A stretch of 64,000 nucleotides of DNA from Pseudalkalibacillus salsuginis (lineage in GTDB: Bacteria; Bacillota; Bacilli; Bacillales; Fictibacillaceae). Within the stretch, counting starts at the first letter, position 1. Each line of letters starts with the position of its first letter. Below, one piece after another: positions 30,069-39,468 of the stretch. The stretch covers positions 186,001-250,000 of the forward strand of contig NZ_JAKJHW010000004.1 of assembly GCF_021646685.1 (NCBI RefSeq), given 5' to 3'. The position numbers and the translations under genes are program-made. Under the pieces are notes generated by a model. The model ran no database searches, was not told the DNA's origin, and saw nothing but the letters and a program-made list of their open reading frames with translations.

Positions 30069-30163
30069 GGGTTGACCCTTAGGAGTTCGACTCGTTTAAC
30101 ACGGTTTTCTACAGTTCCTGATGTGTTAACACAGTCCTGCTCTTAAGACGGGTCAGCCCTTTT
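30069..30163 (+). terminator. Large bipartite hairpin between ylzJ and spoIIIE
   Basis: Outer arms GGGTTGACCC...TTAGGAG (from 30069) and CTCTTAAG..GGGTCAGCCC (to 30159) pair over about 16 positions with small bulges; an inner arm TTTAACAC pairs with GTGTTAA. TTTT follows at 30160-30163. It probably terminates tepA-ylzJ transcripts, but its ~95-base size is larger than an ordinary terminator. Confidence 0.6.
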
Positions 30164-30232
30164 ACAATACATAACGATAGACACCCATCACCGTATACAT
30201 CCAGAAAAGTAAATGTCATGAGAGGTGGAAAA

Positions 30233-32596
30233 ATGGCAAAACGTAAAAAAAAGAATAAAAAGTCGTCAGGTTGGAAATCTCAGCTTTCATTTGAAGTTTT
30301 CGGACTGTTATTGTTTGCGATGACTTTGATCGCAGCGGCTGAGTTCGGGAAAGTGGGTAATTTGTTCGCTGGTCTATTCCGCCTGTTTGGAGGAGAATGG
30401 TACGGGATCCTTTTGTTAGGTGTCTTTGTCCTATCCATATATATCATTTGGAAGCGTGCCTGGCCCCGTTTTTTCACGCGCCGTTTGAGTGGGGTGTACC
30501 TGTTCGTTCTCGGCCTTATGCTTCAAAGTCACGTCAAACTGTTCGATCTTCTTTCACGTAATGGAGAATGGGAAAATCCATCTGTGATCCAAAATACGTG
30601 GGAATTGTTTTTGCGCCAACAAGGAGCGGATGCAGGAACTTATGATTTGGGTGGAGGTATGATCGGTGCCTTTGGTTTTGCGTTCACCTATGTATTATTC
30701 GCACCCGAGGGGACACAAGTCATCATTTTCTTCATGTGGGTTATCGCAGTTTTGCTGATCACAGGGCTTTCCATGAATGATATACTCGCTAAAGTTGTTG
30801 CACCATTAAAAAAATTCATCTTGAATACATACAGTGATTGGAAGGATCATATCCAGAGCAGGAAAGAACAGAAAGAAGAAGAGCGTAAAAAAGAGCGGAA
30901 AACACGAGGCAAACGGACAACGAAAGATAAAAATGAAACTAAACCAGTCGAAGAATTTGAGGAGCAACCGTATTCTGAACCGATCATTGAAGATTTTACG
31001 GAAAACACATACCAAGAAGCATTCGAATTTGAAGAGTTGAAACAAAAAGAACTTCAAAGGAAAAATACTGAAAAAGAAAACCAAAAAACATCCAAGGCAA
31101 AAGAAGAGAAGGTTTCAGAAACTGGTGAAGTCGCTACTGGATTTTCCATAGCAGAAGTGGAAAATGAATCTTATGAGCTGCCACCGTATGATTTGTTGAG
31201 CCGTCCTGTCAAGTCAGGCCAGCATCGTGAAAGACAACATGTTTCAGAGAATACAAGAAAGCTTGAGCGGACGTTTGAAAGCTTCGGTGTCAAAGCCAAA
31301 GTAGTCAAGGTCCACTTAGGGCCTGCTGTTACAAAATATGAAGTACAGCCGGCTATCGGTGTAAAGGTCAGTAAGATCGTCAACCTGACCGATGACCTTG
31401 CCCTGGCACTTGCTGCCAAGGATCTGCGTATCGAAGCACCGATTCCTGGCAGATCAGCCATAGGTATCGAAGTACCGAATCAGGAAGTGTCAATGGTTTC
31501 ATTAAGGGAAGTCGTCGATACGAAGCGCAATGATCTCAATGCCAAACTGAGCATCGGATTAGGACGTGATATTTCTGGGGAACCGATACTAGCAGACTTG
31601 AGCAAAATGCCGCATTTACTGATTGCAGGTGCGACAGGCAGTGGGAAGAGCGTATGTGTGAATGGCATTATCACAAGTATATTGATGAAAGCTAAACCTC
31701 ATGAAGTGAAAATGATGATGATCGATCCAAAAATGGTCGAATTGAATATGTACAATGGCATCCCTCACCTGCTCGCACCCGTAGTCACAGAACCGAAGAA
31801 AGCGGCCCAGGCACTGAAACGGGTCGTCAATGAGATGGAACGCCGGTATGAATTGTTTTCCCATAGCGGGACTAGGAATATTGAAGGTTATAACAACATG
31901 ATCAAACGGCAAAATGAAGATTCGGATGCAAAGCAGGCATTGTTGCCATATATCGTGGTCATCGTCGATGAATTAGCTGACCTGATGATGGTCGCTTCAG
32001 GGGATGTGGAAGATGCGATTACAAGATTGGCTCAGATGGCGCGTGCTGCAGGAATCCATTTGATCATCGCGACACAAAGGCCGTCAGTGGATGTCATCAC
32101 AGGTGTCATCAAGGCGAACATCCCATCCAGGATTGCATTCAGTGTCTCATCTTCAACAGACTCAAGGACCATCCTTGATATGGGAGGAGCTGAAAAGCTG
32201 CTCGGTAAAGGGGACATGTTGTTTTTCCCGATTGGTGCTAATAAACCGACACGGGTTCAAGGCGCTTTTCTATCTGATGAAGAAGTACAACAGGTCGTCG
32301 ATTTCGTTATCGGCCAGCAAAAAGCCAAGTATCAGGAGGAAATGATCCCTACTGATGAACCTGATCAAAAAGTCGAGGAAGTGGAGGATGAACTGTTTGA
32401 TGATGCTGTCAATTTGATCGTTGATATGCAAACGGCTTCTGTCTCGATGCTGCAAAGACGTTTCCGCATAGGATATACAAGAGCTGCAAGACTGATCGAT
32501 GCTATGGAAGCAAGAGGAATTGTCGGACCATATGAAGGAAGCAAACCAAGGGAAGTACTCATCTCTACTATTGATCAAGATGCCTCTTCCAGTTGA
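30233..32596 (+). CDS. spoIIIE: DNA translocase SpoIIIE/FtsK
   Basis: A septum-anchored DNA pump that moves the chromosome into the forespore and clears DNA from division septa. The 787-residue protein, about the B. subtilis length, has four to five N-terminal membrane helices (about 18-180), a charged linker (200-320), then the RecA-like motor with Walker A GATGSGKS (about residue 465), Walker [15 protein letters not shown] and [14 protein letters not shown], and a C-terminal gamma winged-helix domain ([20 protein letters not shown]) that reads DNA polarity signals. The ATG at 30233 follows GAGAGGTGG; one five codons earlier precedes this site and is less likely. Confidence 0.97.
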   Translation: MAKRKKKNKKSSGWKSQLSFEVFGLLLFAMTLIAAAEFGKVGNLFAGLFRLFGGEWYGILLLGVFVLSIYIIWKRAWPRFFTRRLSGVYLFVLGLMLQSHVKLFDLLSRNGEWENPSVIQNTWELFLRQQGADAGTYDLGGGMIGAFGFAFTYVLFAPEGTQVIIFFMWVIAVLLITGLSMNDILAKVVAPLKKFILNTYSDWKDHIQSRKEQKEEERKKERKTRGKRTTKDKNETKPVEEFEEQPYSEPIIEDFTENTYQEAFEFEELKQKELQRKNTEKENQKTSKAKEEKVSETGEVATGFSIAEVENESYELPPYDLLSRPVKSGQHRERQHVSENTRKLERTFESFGVKAKVVKVHLGPAVTKYEVQPAIGVKVSKIVNLTDDLALALAAKDLRIEAPIPGRSAIGIEVPNQEVSMVSLREVVDTKRNDLNAKLSIGLGRDISGEPILADLSKMPHLLIAGATGSGKSVCVNGIITSILMKAKPHEVKMMMIDPKMVELNMYNGIPHLLAPVVTEPKKAAQALKRVVNEMERRYELFSHSGTRNIEGYNNMIKRQNEDSDAKQALLPYIVVIVDELADLMMVASGDVEDAITRLAQMARAAGIHLIIATQRPSVDVITGVIKANIPSRIAFSVSSSTDSRTILDMGGAEKLLGKGDMLFFPIGANKPTRVQGAFLSDEEVQQVVDFVIGQQKAKYQEEMIPTDEPDQKVEEVEDELFDDAVNLIVDMQTASVSMLQRRFRIGYTRAARLIDAMEARGIVGPYEGSKPREVLISTIDQDASSS

Positions 32597-32609
32597 ATGA
32601 CCAATTGAT

Positions 32610-32656
32610 AAAGGGTGACTAGAACAACGCTGATATGCTGTTCGGTCGCCCTTTCT
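32610..32656 (+). terminator. Rho-independent terminator after spoIIIE
   Basis: 10-bp stem AAAGGGTGAC (from 32610) with the arm ending 32654 (one G-U), plus an inner AACA/TGTT pair; short T-rich tail. Confidence 0.65.
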
Positions 32657-32922
32657 CGCACTATAAGAAAGTATAAATATTTCAACTAAGGCTCAGCCGT
32701 CGCCCTAGGGCTTGGCTTTACCAAGTTTTCTTTGTTCAGATATGATGGATCTCAACAACTCGGGGTACAATCCCTACAAATTCAAAATTATTTCGACAAC
32801 TAAATTTTATAGTCCATCAGTTTTTTATAACAAGTAGCATGTCATATTGAAACATTGTCGTAACATTTTTATATATAATGTAAAAATAGTATTTATTTAT
32901 TTATGTAAAAATGATATAGTAA
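32657..32922 (+). other. A/T-rich spacer before ymfC
   Basis: No gene is visible. It holds a small GCCCTAGGGC palindrome near 32700-32715 and a run of TATA-rich sequence from about 32860. Several weak -10-like hexamers occur; none has a good -35 apart from the one listed at 32923. Confidence 0.4.
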
Positions 32923-32951
32923 TTGTCGAATATTGTTAAATAAAATAGATT
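32923..32951 (+). promoter_or_regulatory. Possible ymfC promoter
   Basis: TTGTCG (32923-32928), 17-base spacer, TAGATT (32946-32951), 29 bases before the ymfC ATG. Hexamers are imperfect and the region is A/T-rich. Confidence 0.35.
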
Positions 32952-32980
32952 AGAATGCAACATAGTTGGGGTGAAGATAT

Positions 32981-33709
32981 ATGACCATCAAAACGGACCA
33001 TCGTCTATTATATTTACAAGTAATAGATCGATTGAAGAAAGATATCGAATCAGGTGTCTATCAAGAAGGGGAAAGACTTCCTAGCGAATTTGAACTTTCA
33101 AAACTTCTAGGGATCAGTCGTGCGACCCTTAGGGAGGCACTGCGGATCCTTGAAGATGAAAATGTTGTTGTAAGAAGACATGGTGTCGGGACCTTTGTAC
33201 GTACCCGTGCTGTTTTTTCTTCTGGTATTGAGGAGCTTTTCAGCCTCACTGATATGATTAAACGAGGCGATAAGACACCAGGGACTATCTTTTTATCATC
33301 TGAAACAAGAGAAGTGATGGATGAAGATATCCAGCGATTTGATTTAACACCATCGGAAAAACTTGTAGTCGTGGAACGTGTCCGTACTGCAGATGGACAA
33401 CCCGTTATCTATTGTCATGATCAGATTCCGGCCAAATTGATGCCGGTGAACTACAAATCCAAGGAAGAAGAATCTCTTTTCAATATACTGGAAAACGAGT
33501 CTAATAGCCGGGTCCTGTATGCAGTTGCCCATATCGAACCATTAGGCTACCATGACCGGATTTCCGAAGTTTTGGAGTGTCCTCCAGAATCATCCCTTCT
33601 TGTGTTGAAACAGATGCACTATGATCAGAATGACGATCCTGTCCTATACTCAGTGAATTATTTCAGGGCGGATAAATTTGACTTTCATGTGGTCAGACGT
33701 CGGGTGTGA
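32981..33709 (+). CDS. ymfC: GntR/HutC-family transcriptional regulator YmfC
   Basis: A 242-residue regulator with an N-terminal GntR winged helix ([43 protein letters not shown] split over about 26-70) and a C-terminal UTRA ligand-binding domain (about 90-235). In B. subtilis ymfC follows spoIIIE. Here it stands immediately before the nucleoside ABC transporter genes, so control of that cluster in response to a nucleoside or sugar ligand is a reasonable but untested inference. GGGGTGA precedes the ATG. Confidence 0.9.
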   Translation: MTIKTDHRLLYLQVIDRLKKDIESGVYQEGERLPSEFELSKLLGISRATLREALRILEDENVVVRRHGVGTFVRTRAVFSSGIEELFSLTDMIKRGDKTPGTIFLSSETREVMDEDIQRFDLTPSEKLVVVERVRTADGQPVIYCHDQIPAKLMPVNYKSKEEESLFNILENESNSRVLYAVAHIEPLGYHDRISEVLECPPESSLLVLKQMHYDQNDDPVLYSVNYFRADKFDFHVVRRRV

Positions 33710-33712
33710 TAA

Positions 33713-33859
33713 GAGGCTCAAAATGGCACCTAAGTATAAACGGCGAATTTCTGCGTTACTCGGTTTTGTCGGTCCTCACGTATTACTGATATACGATCCG
33801 GTCCTTAAAACCTTCGTGCCTTGAACTTCTTGTTTCTAATTCGTCGCCATTTTGAACTT
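33713..33859 (+). repeat. Bacillaceae-type dispersed repeat with inverted ends
   Basis: Ends TCAAAATGGC (33718-33727) and GCCATTTTGA (33846-33855) are perfect 10-bp inverted repeats. The interior contains several short pairings and resembles in pattern the common Firmicute intergenic repeat with AGTTCAAAATGGCGACGAA ends. It starts four bases after the ymfC stop. Confidence 0.6.
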
Positions 33860-33870
33860 TAATTAGATAA

Positions 33871-33905
33871 GAGGTTCAAAATGGTACCTAAGGAGACCGG
33901 TACTT
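33871..33905 (+). repeat. Partial second copy of the 33713 repeat end
   Basis: GAGGTTCAAAATGGTACC repeats, in direct orientation, the GAGGCTCAAAATGGCACC that starts the element at 33713; only about 25 bases match before it diverges. Confidence 0.6.
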
Positions 33906-33946
33906 AAAAAAGGAACGTTGTTATGGTGGCGGTATTTTAAAAAAGC

Positions 33947-33974
33947 TTGTTGAATTTCGTGAAATAACTATTAA
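33947..33974 (+). promoter_or_regulatory. Possible promoter of the nupN cluster
   Basis: TTGTTG (33947-33952), 16-base spacer, TATTAA (33969-33974), about 110 bases before nupN. Weak by sequence; chosen because the gene needs a start downstream of the repeat elements. Confidence 0.3.
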
Positions 33975-34083
33975 GTGATTTTTTATAAAGAGATTTAAGG
34001 AGGTGGTCGAGGAGATTGTTGGAAGCGCTTAGCTTTTAGAATTCAGTAAAATTTGAAAATATAACAAGGGGGAACTGTACGGA

Positions 34084-35181
34084 ATGAAAAAGCGTTATGG
34101 GTTATTGATGTCTATGGTATTGGCTGCTGGAACTTTGCTTTCAGCTTGTGGAAGCGATGAAAGTGATTCAGGTTCAGGGGATAAAAAAGAGGACGGATTT
34201 AAAGTAGCAATGGTAACAGATACTGGCGGTGTTGACGATAAGTCGTTCAACCAATCTGCTTGGGAGGGCCTTCAAGAATTCGGTAAAGAAAATGACCTTG
34301 AAGAGAAGAAAGGTTACAATTATTTGCAATCTGAAAATCAAAGTGACTATCGCCCGAATTTGAACAGTTTGGTGCGTCAAAACTTTGATCTTATCTATGG
34401 GATTGGTTTCTTGATGCAGGAAGACATCCAGAAAGTAGCTGAACAACAAAAAGAAGCACAATTTGCACTCGTTGACAGCGTAGCAGTGGATGCGGATGGC
34501 AAGCCTCTTGAAAATGTTGCAAGCATCACGTTTAAAGAACATCAAGGATCTTTTCTTGTCGGACTTGTTGCAGGGCTTCAATCCAAGTCTAATAAAATCG
34601 GATTCATCGGTGGGGTAGAAAGCGAATTGATTTCAAAGTTTGAAAATGGTTTCAAGGCAGGTGTCCTTACAGCGAATCCGGATGCTGAAGTGACTGTCCA
34701 ATATGCTGGTGATTTCAATGACGCTTCAAAAGGTGCCACAATCGCTTCTGCCCTTTACGGACAGGGTGTTGACGTGATTTATCATGCTGCAGGCGGAACG
34801 GGATCAGGAGTATTCACAGAAGCGATCAACCGTAAGAAGAACGGAGAAGATGTATGGGTGATCGGTGTTGACCGTGACCAATTTGAAGAAGGAATCTACG
34901 ATAAAGGAAACAACAAGAGTGTGACATTGACTTCAATGGTAAAACGTGTAGACACTGCGGTATTTGAAGTCTCTACTCAAACAAAGGAAGGAAACTTCCC
35001 TGGTGGACAAATCGTGGAATTCGGACTTGAAGAAAATGGTGTCGGTATCGCTCCGACAGAAGATAACGTTTCCGAAGAATCACTGGAGATGGTTAGAGAA
35101 TATAAAGAGAAAATCGTTTCTGGTGAGGTAGAAGTGCCTAAGACGGCTGAAGAGTTTGAGACTTTCAAAAGCGAGAAGTAA
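34084..35181 (+). CDS. nupN: BMP-family nucleoside-binding lipoprotein (NupN-like)
   Basis: The substrate-binding lipoprotein of a nucleoside ABC importer. A lipoprotein signal ends in LLSAC, putting the lipidated Cys at about residue 22, followed by a Ser/Gly/Asp linker. The BMP/PnrA fold starts at FKVAMVTDTGGVDDKSFNQSAWEG (motif read in two parts, about 39-62) and includes GFIGGVESELI and HAAGGTGSGVF. Length 365 is typical. By order it corresponds to B. subtilis nupN-nupO-nupP-nupQ (guanosine uptake); actual substrate cannot be read from sequence. AAGGGGGAAC precedes the ATG, and a terminator follows before nupO. Confidence 0.88.
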   Translation: MKKRYGLLMSMVLAAGTLLSACGSDESDSGSGDKKEDGFKVAMVTDTGGVDDKSFNQSAWEGLQEFGKENDLEEKKGYNYLQSENQSDYRPNLNSLVRQNFDLIYGIGFLMQEDIQKVAEQQKEAQFALVDSVAVDADGKPLENVASITFKEHQGSFLVGLVAGLQSKSNKIGFIGGVESELISKFENGFKAGVLTANPDAEVTVQYAGDFNDASKGATIASALYGQGVDVIYHAAGGTGSGVFTEAINRKKNGEDVWVIGVDRDQFEEGIYDKGNNKSVTLTSMVKRVDTAVFEVSTQTKEGNFPGGQIVEFGLEENGVGIAPTEDNVSEESLEMVREYKEKIVSGEVEVPKTAEEFETFKSEK

Positions 35182-35199
35182 TCATTATATCTATACAGA

Positions 35200-35239
35200 G
35201 GGGTTGACCCATAAGTCTTTGTGTCAACCCCTTTATTTT
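35200..35239 (+). terminator. Rho-independent terminator between nupN and nupO
   Basis: Perfect 9-bp stem GGGGTTGAC/GTCAACCCC (35200-35208, 35223-35231) followed by TTTATTTTA. Partial termination here would make binding protein in excess of transporter. Confidence 0.8.
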
Positions 35240-35241
35240 AT

Positions 35242-35303
35242 GCTCTTAAGTGTAACAAAGGCATGTCGAAGTTCGACTGGACTCCCTTGTTACACTTAAG
35301 AGC
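35242..35303 (+). repeat. 62-bp palindrome upstream of nupO
   Basis: A perfect 17-bp pair (35242-35258 with 35287-35303) encloses a second small hairpin GTCGAA/TTCGAC. No T-run follows. A third, imperfect hairpin with CATAGG/CCTATG arms (35307-35340) comes next, just before the nupO ribosome binding site. Confidence 0.8.
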
Positions 35304-35372
35304 ACTCATAGGATGCAGCTGGGCGGTTCAGCAGCCTATGCGGACGGAACAACACAGTAGGAGTGATGACAG

Positions 35373-36899
35373 TTGGAATACGTCATTGAAATGCGGGATA
35401 TCCGCAAAGAATTTCCGGGCATTGTTGCCAATGACAACATTACATTACAGGTTCAAAAAGGGGAAATTCACGCATTGTTAGGGGAAAACGGTGCAGGAAA
35501 ATCCACCTTGATGAACGTTCTTTTTGGCCTTTACCAGCCTGAAAAGGGTGAAATCCATGTTCGTGGGGAAAAAGTGGAGATCACGGATCCGAATATCGCC
35601 AACAAATTGGGAATCGGTATGGTCCATCAACATTTCATGCTTGTGGAGAATTTTACGGTAACTGAGAATATCGTCCTTGGTCAGGAGCCGAGGCGACGGG
35701 CCCAGGTCGATATCAAATCTGCTGCAAAGAAAGTTGAAGAGATTTCAAGGCAGTATGGTTTACGAGTCGATCCGCATGCAAGAATCGAGGATATTTCCGT
35801 CGGAATGCAGCAACGTGTTGAAATTTTAAAAACGTTGTATCGTGGTGCAGATATCCTGATTTTCGACGAACCGACCGCAGTATTGACGCCACAAGAAATC
35901 AAAGAACTGATACAAATCATGAAGCGTCTTATTGCAGAAGGAAAATCGATCATCTTAATCACTCATAAATTAAAAGAAATCATGGAGGTTTGCCATCGTT
36001 GTACAGTCATCCGTCGAGGTAAAGGGATCGGAACTGTGAATGTTGCGGATACGAATCGTGAGGAGTTGGCTTCCATGATGGTCGGCCGGGACGTTTCATT
36101 CACTACCAAGAAAGAAAAAGGAAATCCGCAACAGGAAGTCCTTGAAATCAAAAACCTTGTTGTACAGGATTCTCGAGGCATCTCAGCAGTCAAGGGTCTG
36201 GATTTAACCGTTCGGGCTGGAGAAATCATCGGGATTGCCGGAGTCGATGGGAATGGACAGACTGAATTGATCGAAGCGATTACGGGCTTACGTAATGCGG
36301 AAAGCGGAGAAATCCATTTGAATGGAAAAGAGATCACCAACCTTAAACCACGTAAAGTGACTGAATCGGGGTTAGGCCATATTCCCCAAGATCGTCATAA
36401 ACATGGACTTGTCCTTGATTTTTCAATCGGTGAAAATATGGTCCTGCAAACGTATTATCAAGAACCTTACTCAAAATACAAACAAATCAAGGCGCCGCAA
36501 ATTTTCAAAAAAGCAAACCAGTTGATCGACCAATTTGATGTCCGCACCCCTAGTGTGCATACCGAAGCCAGGGCTTTGTCTGGCGGGAATCAACAGAAGG
36601 CGATCATTGCTCGTGAAGTCGACCGGAGTCCGGATCTGTTAATAGCAGCACAGCCTACACGGGGTCTCGACGTTGGTGCAATCGAATTCATACATTCCAA
36701 ACTTATTGAAGAACGTGATGCAAATAAAGCCATCCTGCTCCTTTCATTCGAATTGGATGAAATCATGAATGTCAGCGACCGTATTGCTGTCATTTATGAA
36801 GGGAAGATCATTGCGATCGTCGACCCGCAAGAAGTGACGGAGCAAGATTTAGGTTTATTGATGGCTGGATCCAAACGGACAGGGAAGGAGGAGAACTAA
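35373..36899 (+). CDS. nupO: Nucleoside ABC transporter ATP-binding protein (NupO-like, double ATPase)
   Basis: A 508-residue fused ATPase with two ABC domains, as in sugar and nucleoside importers. Domain 1 (1-235) has Walker A GENGAGKST (about 35), signature ISVGMQQR and Walker B ILIFDEPTA; domain 2 (255-500) has the degenerate Walker A GVDGNGQTE and signature LSGGNQQK. This asymmetry is normal for the family. The start is TTG at 35373 with AGGAGTGA before it; the first residues match NupO. Its stop is contiguous with the GTG of nupP. Confidence 0.92.
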   Translation: MEYVIEMRDIRKEFPGIVANDNITLQVQKGEIHALLGENGAGKSTLMNVLFGLYQPEKGEIHVRGEKVEITDPNIANKLGIGMVHQHFMLVENFTVTENIVLGQEPRRRAQVDIKSAAKKVEEISRQYGLRVDPHARIEDISVGMQQRVEILKTLYRGADILIFDEPTAVLTPQEIKELIQIMKRLIAEGKSIILITHKLKEIMEVCHRCTVIRRGKGIGTVNVADTNREELASMMVGRDVSFTTKKEKGNPQQEVLEIKNLVVQDSRGISAVKGLDLTVRAGEIIGIAGVDGNGQTELIEAITGLRNAESGEIHLNGKEITNLKPRKVTESGLGHIPQDRHKHGLVLDFSIGENMVLQTYYQEPYSKYKQIKAPQIFKKANQLIDQFDVRTPSVHTEARALSGGNQQKAIIAREVDRSPDLLIAAQPTRGLDVGAIEFIHSKLIEERDANKAILLLSFELDEIMNVSDRIAVIYEGKIIAIVDPQEVTEQDLGLLMAGSKRTGKEEN

Positions 36900-37955
36900 G
36901 TGAGGCTGCAACAAATTTTATTCAAGTTAAGCGTTCCTGTCATTGCAGTTGCGCTTGGTCTTCTCGTCGGTGGAATCATCATGGTATCAAGTGGTTATGA
37001 TGCATTCTATGCCTATTCATCCTTGTTCAGTGTCATTTTTACAGATCCTTATTATATCGGTGAAACCGTAAGACAAATGTCTCCATTGATTATGTCCGGT
37101 TTAGCAGTTGCCTTTGCTTTCAGAACAGGACTATTCAATATTGGGGTAGAGGGGCAACTGTTAGTTGGTTGGTTGGCCTCTGTGTATATCGGCATAACGG
37201 TAGAAGGCGTCCCTGCTTTTATCCATGTTCCCCTTGCGATCCTTGCAGCGGCAGCAGCGGGAGCGTTATGGGGCGTTGTCCCTGGATATTTGAAAGCGAG
37301 ATTCAGAGTGCATGAAGTCATCACGACAATCATGATGAACTATATTGCTTTACATGTGACGAATTCAATCATCCGGAATCATCTGTTGGCTCCAGGTGAA
37401 CGTACGGAAGACATTCAATCTTCTGCATCATTATCTTCATTGTTTTTACAAGAGATTACCGACTTTTCCAGATTGCATTACGGAATCCTTTTTGCCATAT
37501 TAGCAGCAGTATTGATGTGGTACCTGTTATGGAAGACAACGACAGGCTACGAACTTCGTGCAGTCGGATTCAACCAGCATGCCTCCAACTATGCAGGTAT
37601 CAATGTACAGAAGAACATCATTCTCTCGATGTGCATTTCTGGCGGTTTTGCTGGTGTAGCAGGGGCGATGGAAGGCCTTGGTACGTATCAATATATGACC
37701 ATCAACGCAGCATTTTCTGGCGTCGGGTTCGACGGAATCGCTGTAGCACTATTAGGAGCGAACAGTGCCATCGGCATCATCCTAGCCGCAGGTCTATTTG
37801 GAGGACTTAAAATCGGAGCTCTGAATATGCAAGCGATGGCCCAGGTGCCGCCTGAGTTGATTACGATTGTCATTGCTCTCATCATCTTCTTCGTAGCTTC
37901 AAGTTATCTTGTTCACTGGCTGCGGAACCGCATTAACAAAAGGGGGAAAATCTAG
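36900..37955 (+). CDS. nupP: Nucleoside ABC transporter permease 1 (NupP-like)
   Basis: A 351-residue inner-membrane permease of the BPD_transp_2 family with about eight to ten hydrophobic segments. The FRTGLFNIGVEGQLLVG stretch (about 74-90) and the LRAVGFNQHASNYAGINVQK cytoplasmic coupling segment (about 218-237) are typical. The start is GTG directly after the nupO stop, with AAGGAGGAG within the end of nupO. With NupQ it forms the heterodimeric channel. Confidence 0.9.
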   Translation: MRLQQILFKLSVPVIAVALGLLVGGIIMVSSGYDAFYAYSSLFSVIFTDPYYIGETVRQMSPLIMSGLAVAFAFRTGLFNIGVEGQLLVGWLASVYIGITVEGVPAFIHVPLAILAAAAAGALWGVVPGYLKARFRVHEVITTIMMNYIALHVTNSIIRNHLLAPGERTEDIQSSASLSSLFLQEITDFSRLHYGILFAILAAVLMWYLLWKTTTGYELRAVGFNQHASNYAGINVQKNIILSMCISGGFAGVAGAMEGLGTYQYMTINAAFSGVGFDGIAVALLGANSAIGIILAAGLFGGLKIGALNMQAMAQVPPELITIVIALIIFFVASSYLVHWLRNRINKRGKI

Positions 37956-38918
37956 ATGGGTCTATTGCAAATATTAGAAATCATCATACCGACAGCCATC
38001 TTTGCTGCCGCCCCTTTGATTCTGACTGCACTCGGTGGCGTATTCAGTGAACGGTCTGGTGTCGTGAACATCGGATTGGAAGGCCTCATGATGATGGGTG
38101 CCTTCATCGGAGCAGTGTTCACTTTTTATGGAGAGACCTGGGGATTGGGTGGTGCATCACCATGGTTTTCGTTCTTGGTTGCAATCCTGATCGGTGCCGT
38201 TTTCTCTTTGCTGCATGCGGTGGCGAGTATTTCGTTCCGCGCTGACCAGGTTGTCAGTGGTGTCGCCTTGAACTTTTTGGCTGCTGGTTTGACGATTTTC
38301 CTCGTCAAGAAAATATTTGACGCAGGTCAGACACCTTATCTGAATGAACGGATTTTCAAATCAGACATACCCTTTCTTTTCGATATTCCAATCATCGGAC
38401 CATTATTATTCGGTGATGCCTATATCACTTCATACCTGGCGGTTGCTCTAGCTTTCGTAGTCTGGTTCATCGTCTTTAAAACACCATTCGGACTTCGTTT
38501 GAGAGCTGTTGGTGAACATCCGATGGCCGCCGATACGATGGGGATCAATGTAGCGAAGATGCGTTATGTCGCAGTCATGCTCAGCGGGGCGTTCGCAGGA
38601 CTGGGAGGTGCAGTGTATGCGACTTCAATCAGCGGAAACTTCACTCATTCGACAATTGCAGGCCAAGGCTTCATGGCCCTTGCTGCGATGATTTTCGGTA
38701 AGTGGCATCCACTTGGTGCATTAGGTGCGGCATTGTTCTTCGGTTTTGCACAATCATTGAGTATTACAGGACAACAGATTCCATTGCTGAAAGAAATTCC
38801 ACATGTCATCTTGCTCATATCTCCATATGTGTTGACAATCCTTGCATTGGCTGGATTTGTCGGCAGAGCGGATGCACCGAAAGCAATCGGTAAACCATAC
38901 GAAAAAGGAAAACGATGA
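37956..38918 (+). CDS. nupQ: Nucleoside ABC transporter permease 2 (NupQ-like)
   Basis: A 320-residue permease paralogous to NupP, with SERSGVVNIGLEGLMMMGAF (about 30-50) and the coupling segment LRAVGEHPMAADTMGINVAK (about 185-205). It begins at the base after the nupP stop codon, its ribosome binding site AAAGGGGGAAA lying inside nupP. It closes the transporter operon; a strong terminator follows within ten bases. Confidence 0.9.
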   Translation: MGLLQILEIIIPTAIFAAAPLILTALGGVFSERSGVVNIGLEGLMMMGAFIGAVFTFYGETWGLGGASPWFSFLVAILIGAVFSLLHAVASISFRADQVVSGVALNFLAAGLTIFLVKKIFDAGQTPYLNERIFKSDIPFLFDIPIIGPLLFGDAYITSYLAVALAFVVWFIVFKTPFGLRLRAVGEHPMAADTMGINVAKMRYVAVMLSGAFAGLGGAVYATSISGNFTHSTIAGQGFMALAAMIFGKWHPLGALGAALFFGFAQSLSITGQQIPLLKEIPHVILLISPYVLTILALAGFVGRADAPKAIGKPYEKGKR

Positions 38919-38925
38919 TCTTTAG

Positions 38926-38957
38926 AGAACTTCTCATAGTATGAGGAGTTCTTTTTT
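38926..38957 (+). terminator. Rho-independent terminator after nupQ
   Basis: 13-bp stem (38926-38938 with 38940-38952, one G-U) almost without a loop, followed by TTTTTT. Confidence 0.85.
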
Positions 38958-39000
38958 AAAAAGGGAGGAAAGTATAAAAGTTTTTTTCGAAGATGGAATG

Positions 39001-39468
39001 TCTAGCTCCAACGCCCAACCACTTGGATCACTTCAGTCTTCCTGCGGCGGCGAAAGCCTCCTCGTCGGACTTCCAGTGACCTTCATGGCTGACCAGGGCG
39101 TTTGCGCTTTTCTTGATGTCTGGCTCCAACGCCCAACCACTTGGATCACTTCAGTCTTCCTGCGACGGCGAAAGCCTCCTCGTCGGACTTCCAGTGACCT
39201 ACGTGGCTGACCAGGGCGTTTGCGCTTTTCTTGATGTCTAGCTCCAACGCCCAACCACTTGGATCACTTCAGTCTTCCTGCGGCGGCGAAAGCCTCCTCG
39301 TCGGACTTCCAGTGACCTACGTGGCTGACCAGGGCGTTTGCGCTTTTCTTGATGTCTGGCTCCAACGCCCAACCACTTGGATCACTTCAGTCTTCCTGCG
39401 GGGCGAAAGCCTCCTCGTCGGACTTCCAGTGACCTTCGTGACGATATACAGGTTGCTTCCGCTTTTCT
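39001..39468 (+). repeat. 118-bp tandem repeat array, four copies
   Basis: Copies begin at 39001, 39119, 39237 and 39355, an exact 118-bp period. Each starts TCTAGCTCCAACGCCCAACC or TCTGGCTCC..., contains CCTCCTCGTCGGACTTCCAG, and ends GGGCGTTTGCGCTTTTCTTG. The first three copies are nearly identical; the fourth loses a base and diverges in its last third. The unit belongs to the intergenic repeat family with TAGCTCC...GCGCTTTTCTT ends common in Bacillaceae, normally single-copy. Open frames through it are by-products of the period and base composition. Confidence 0.95.

Noticed and set aside
34018-34034. CcpA cre-like or CodY-like site before nupN
   Set aside because: TTGGAAGCGCTTAGC departs from the cre consensus at several fixed positions, and CodY-like stretches nearby have five or more mismatches.
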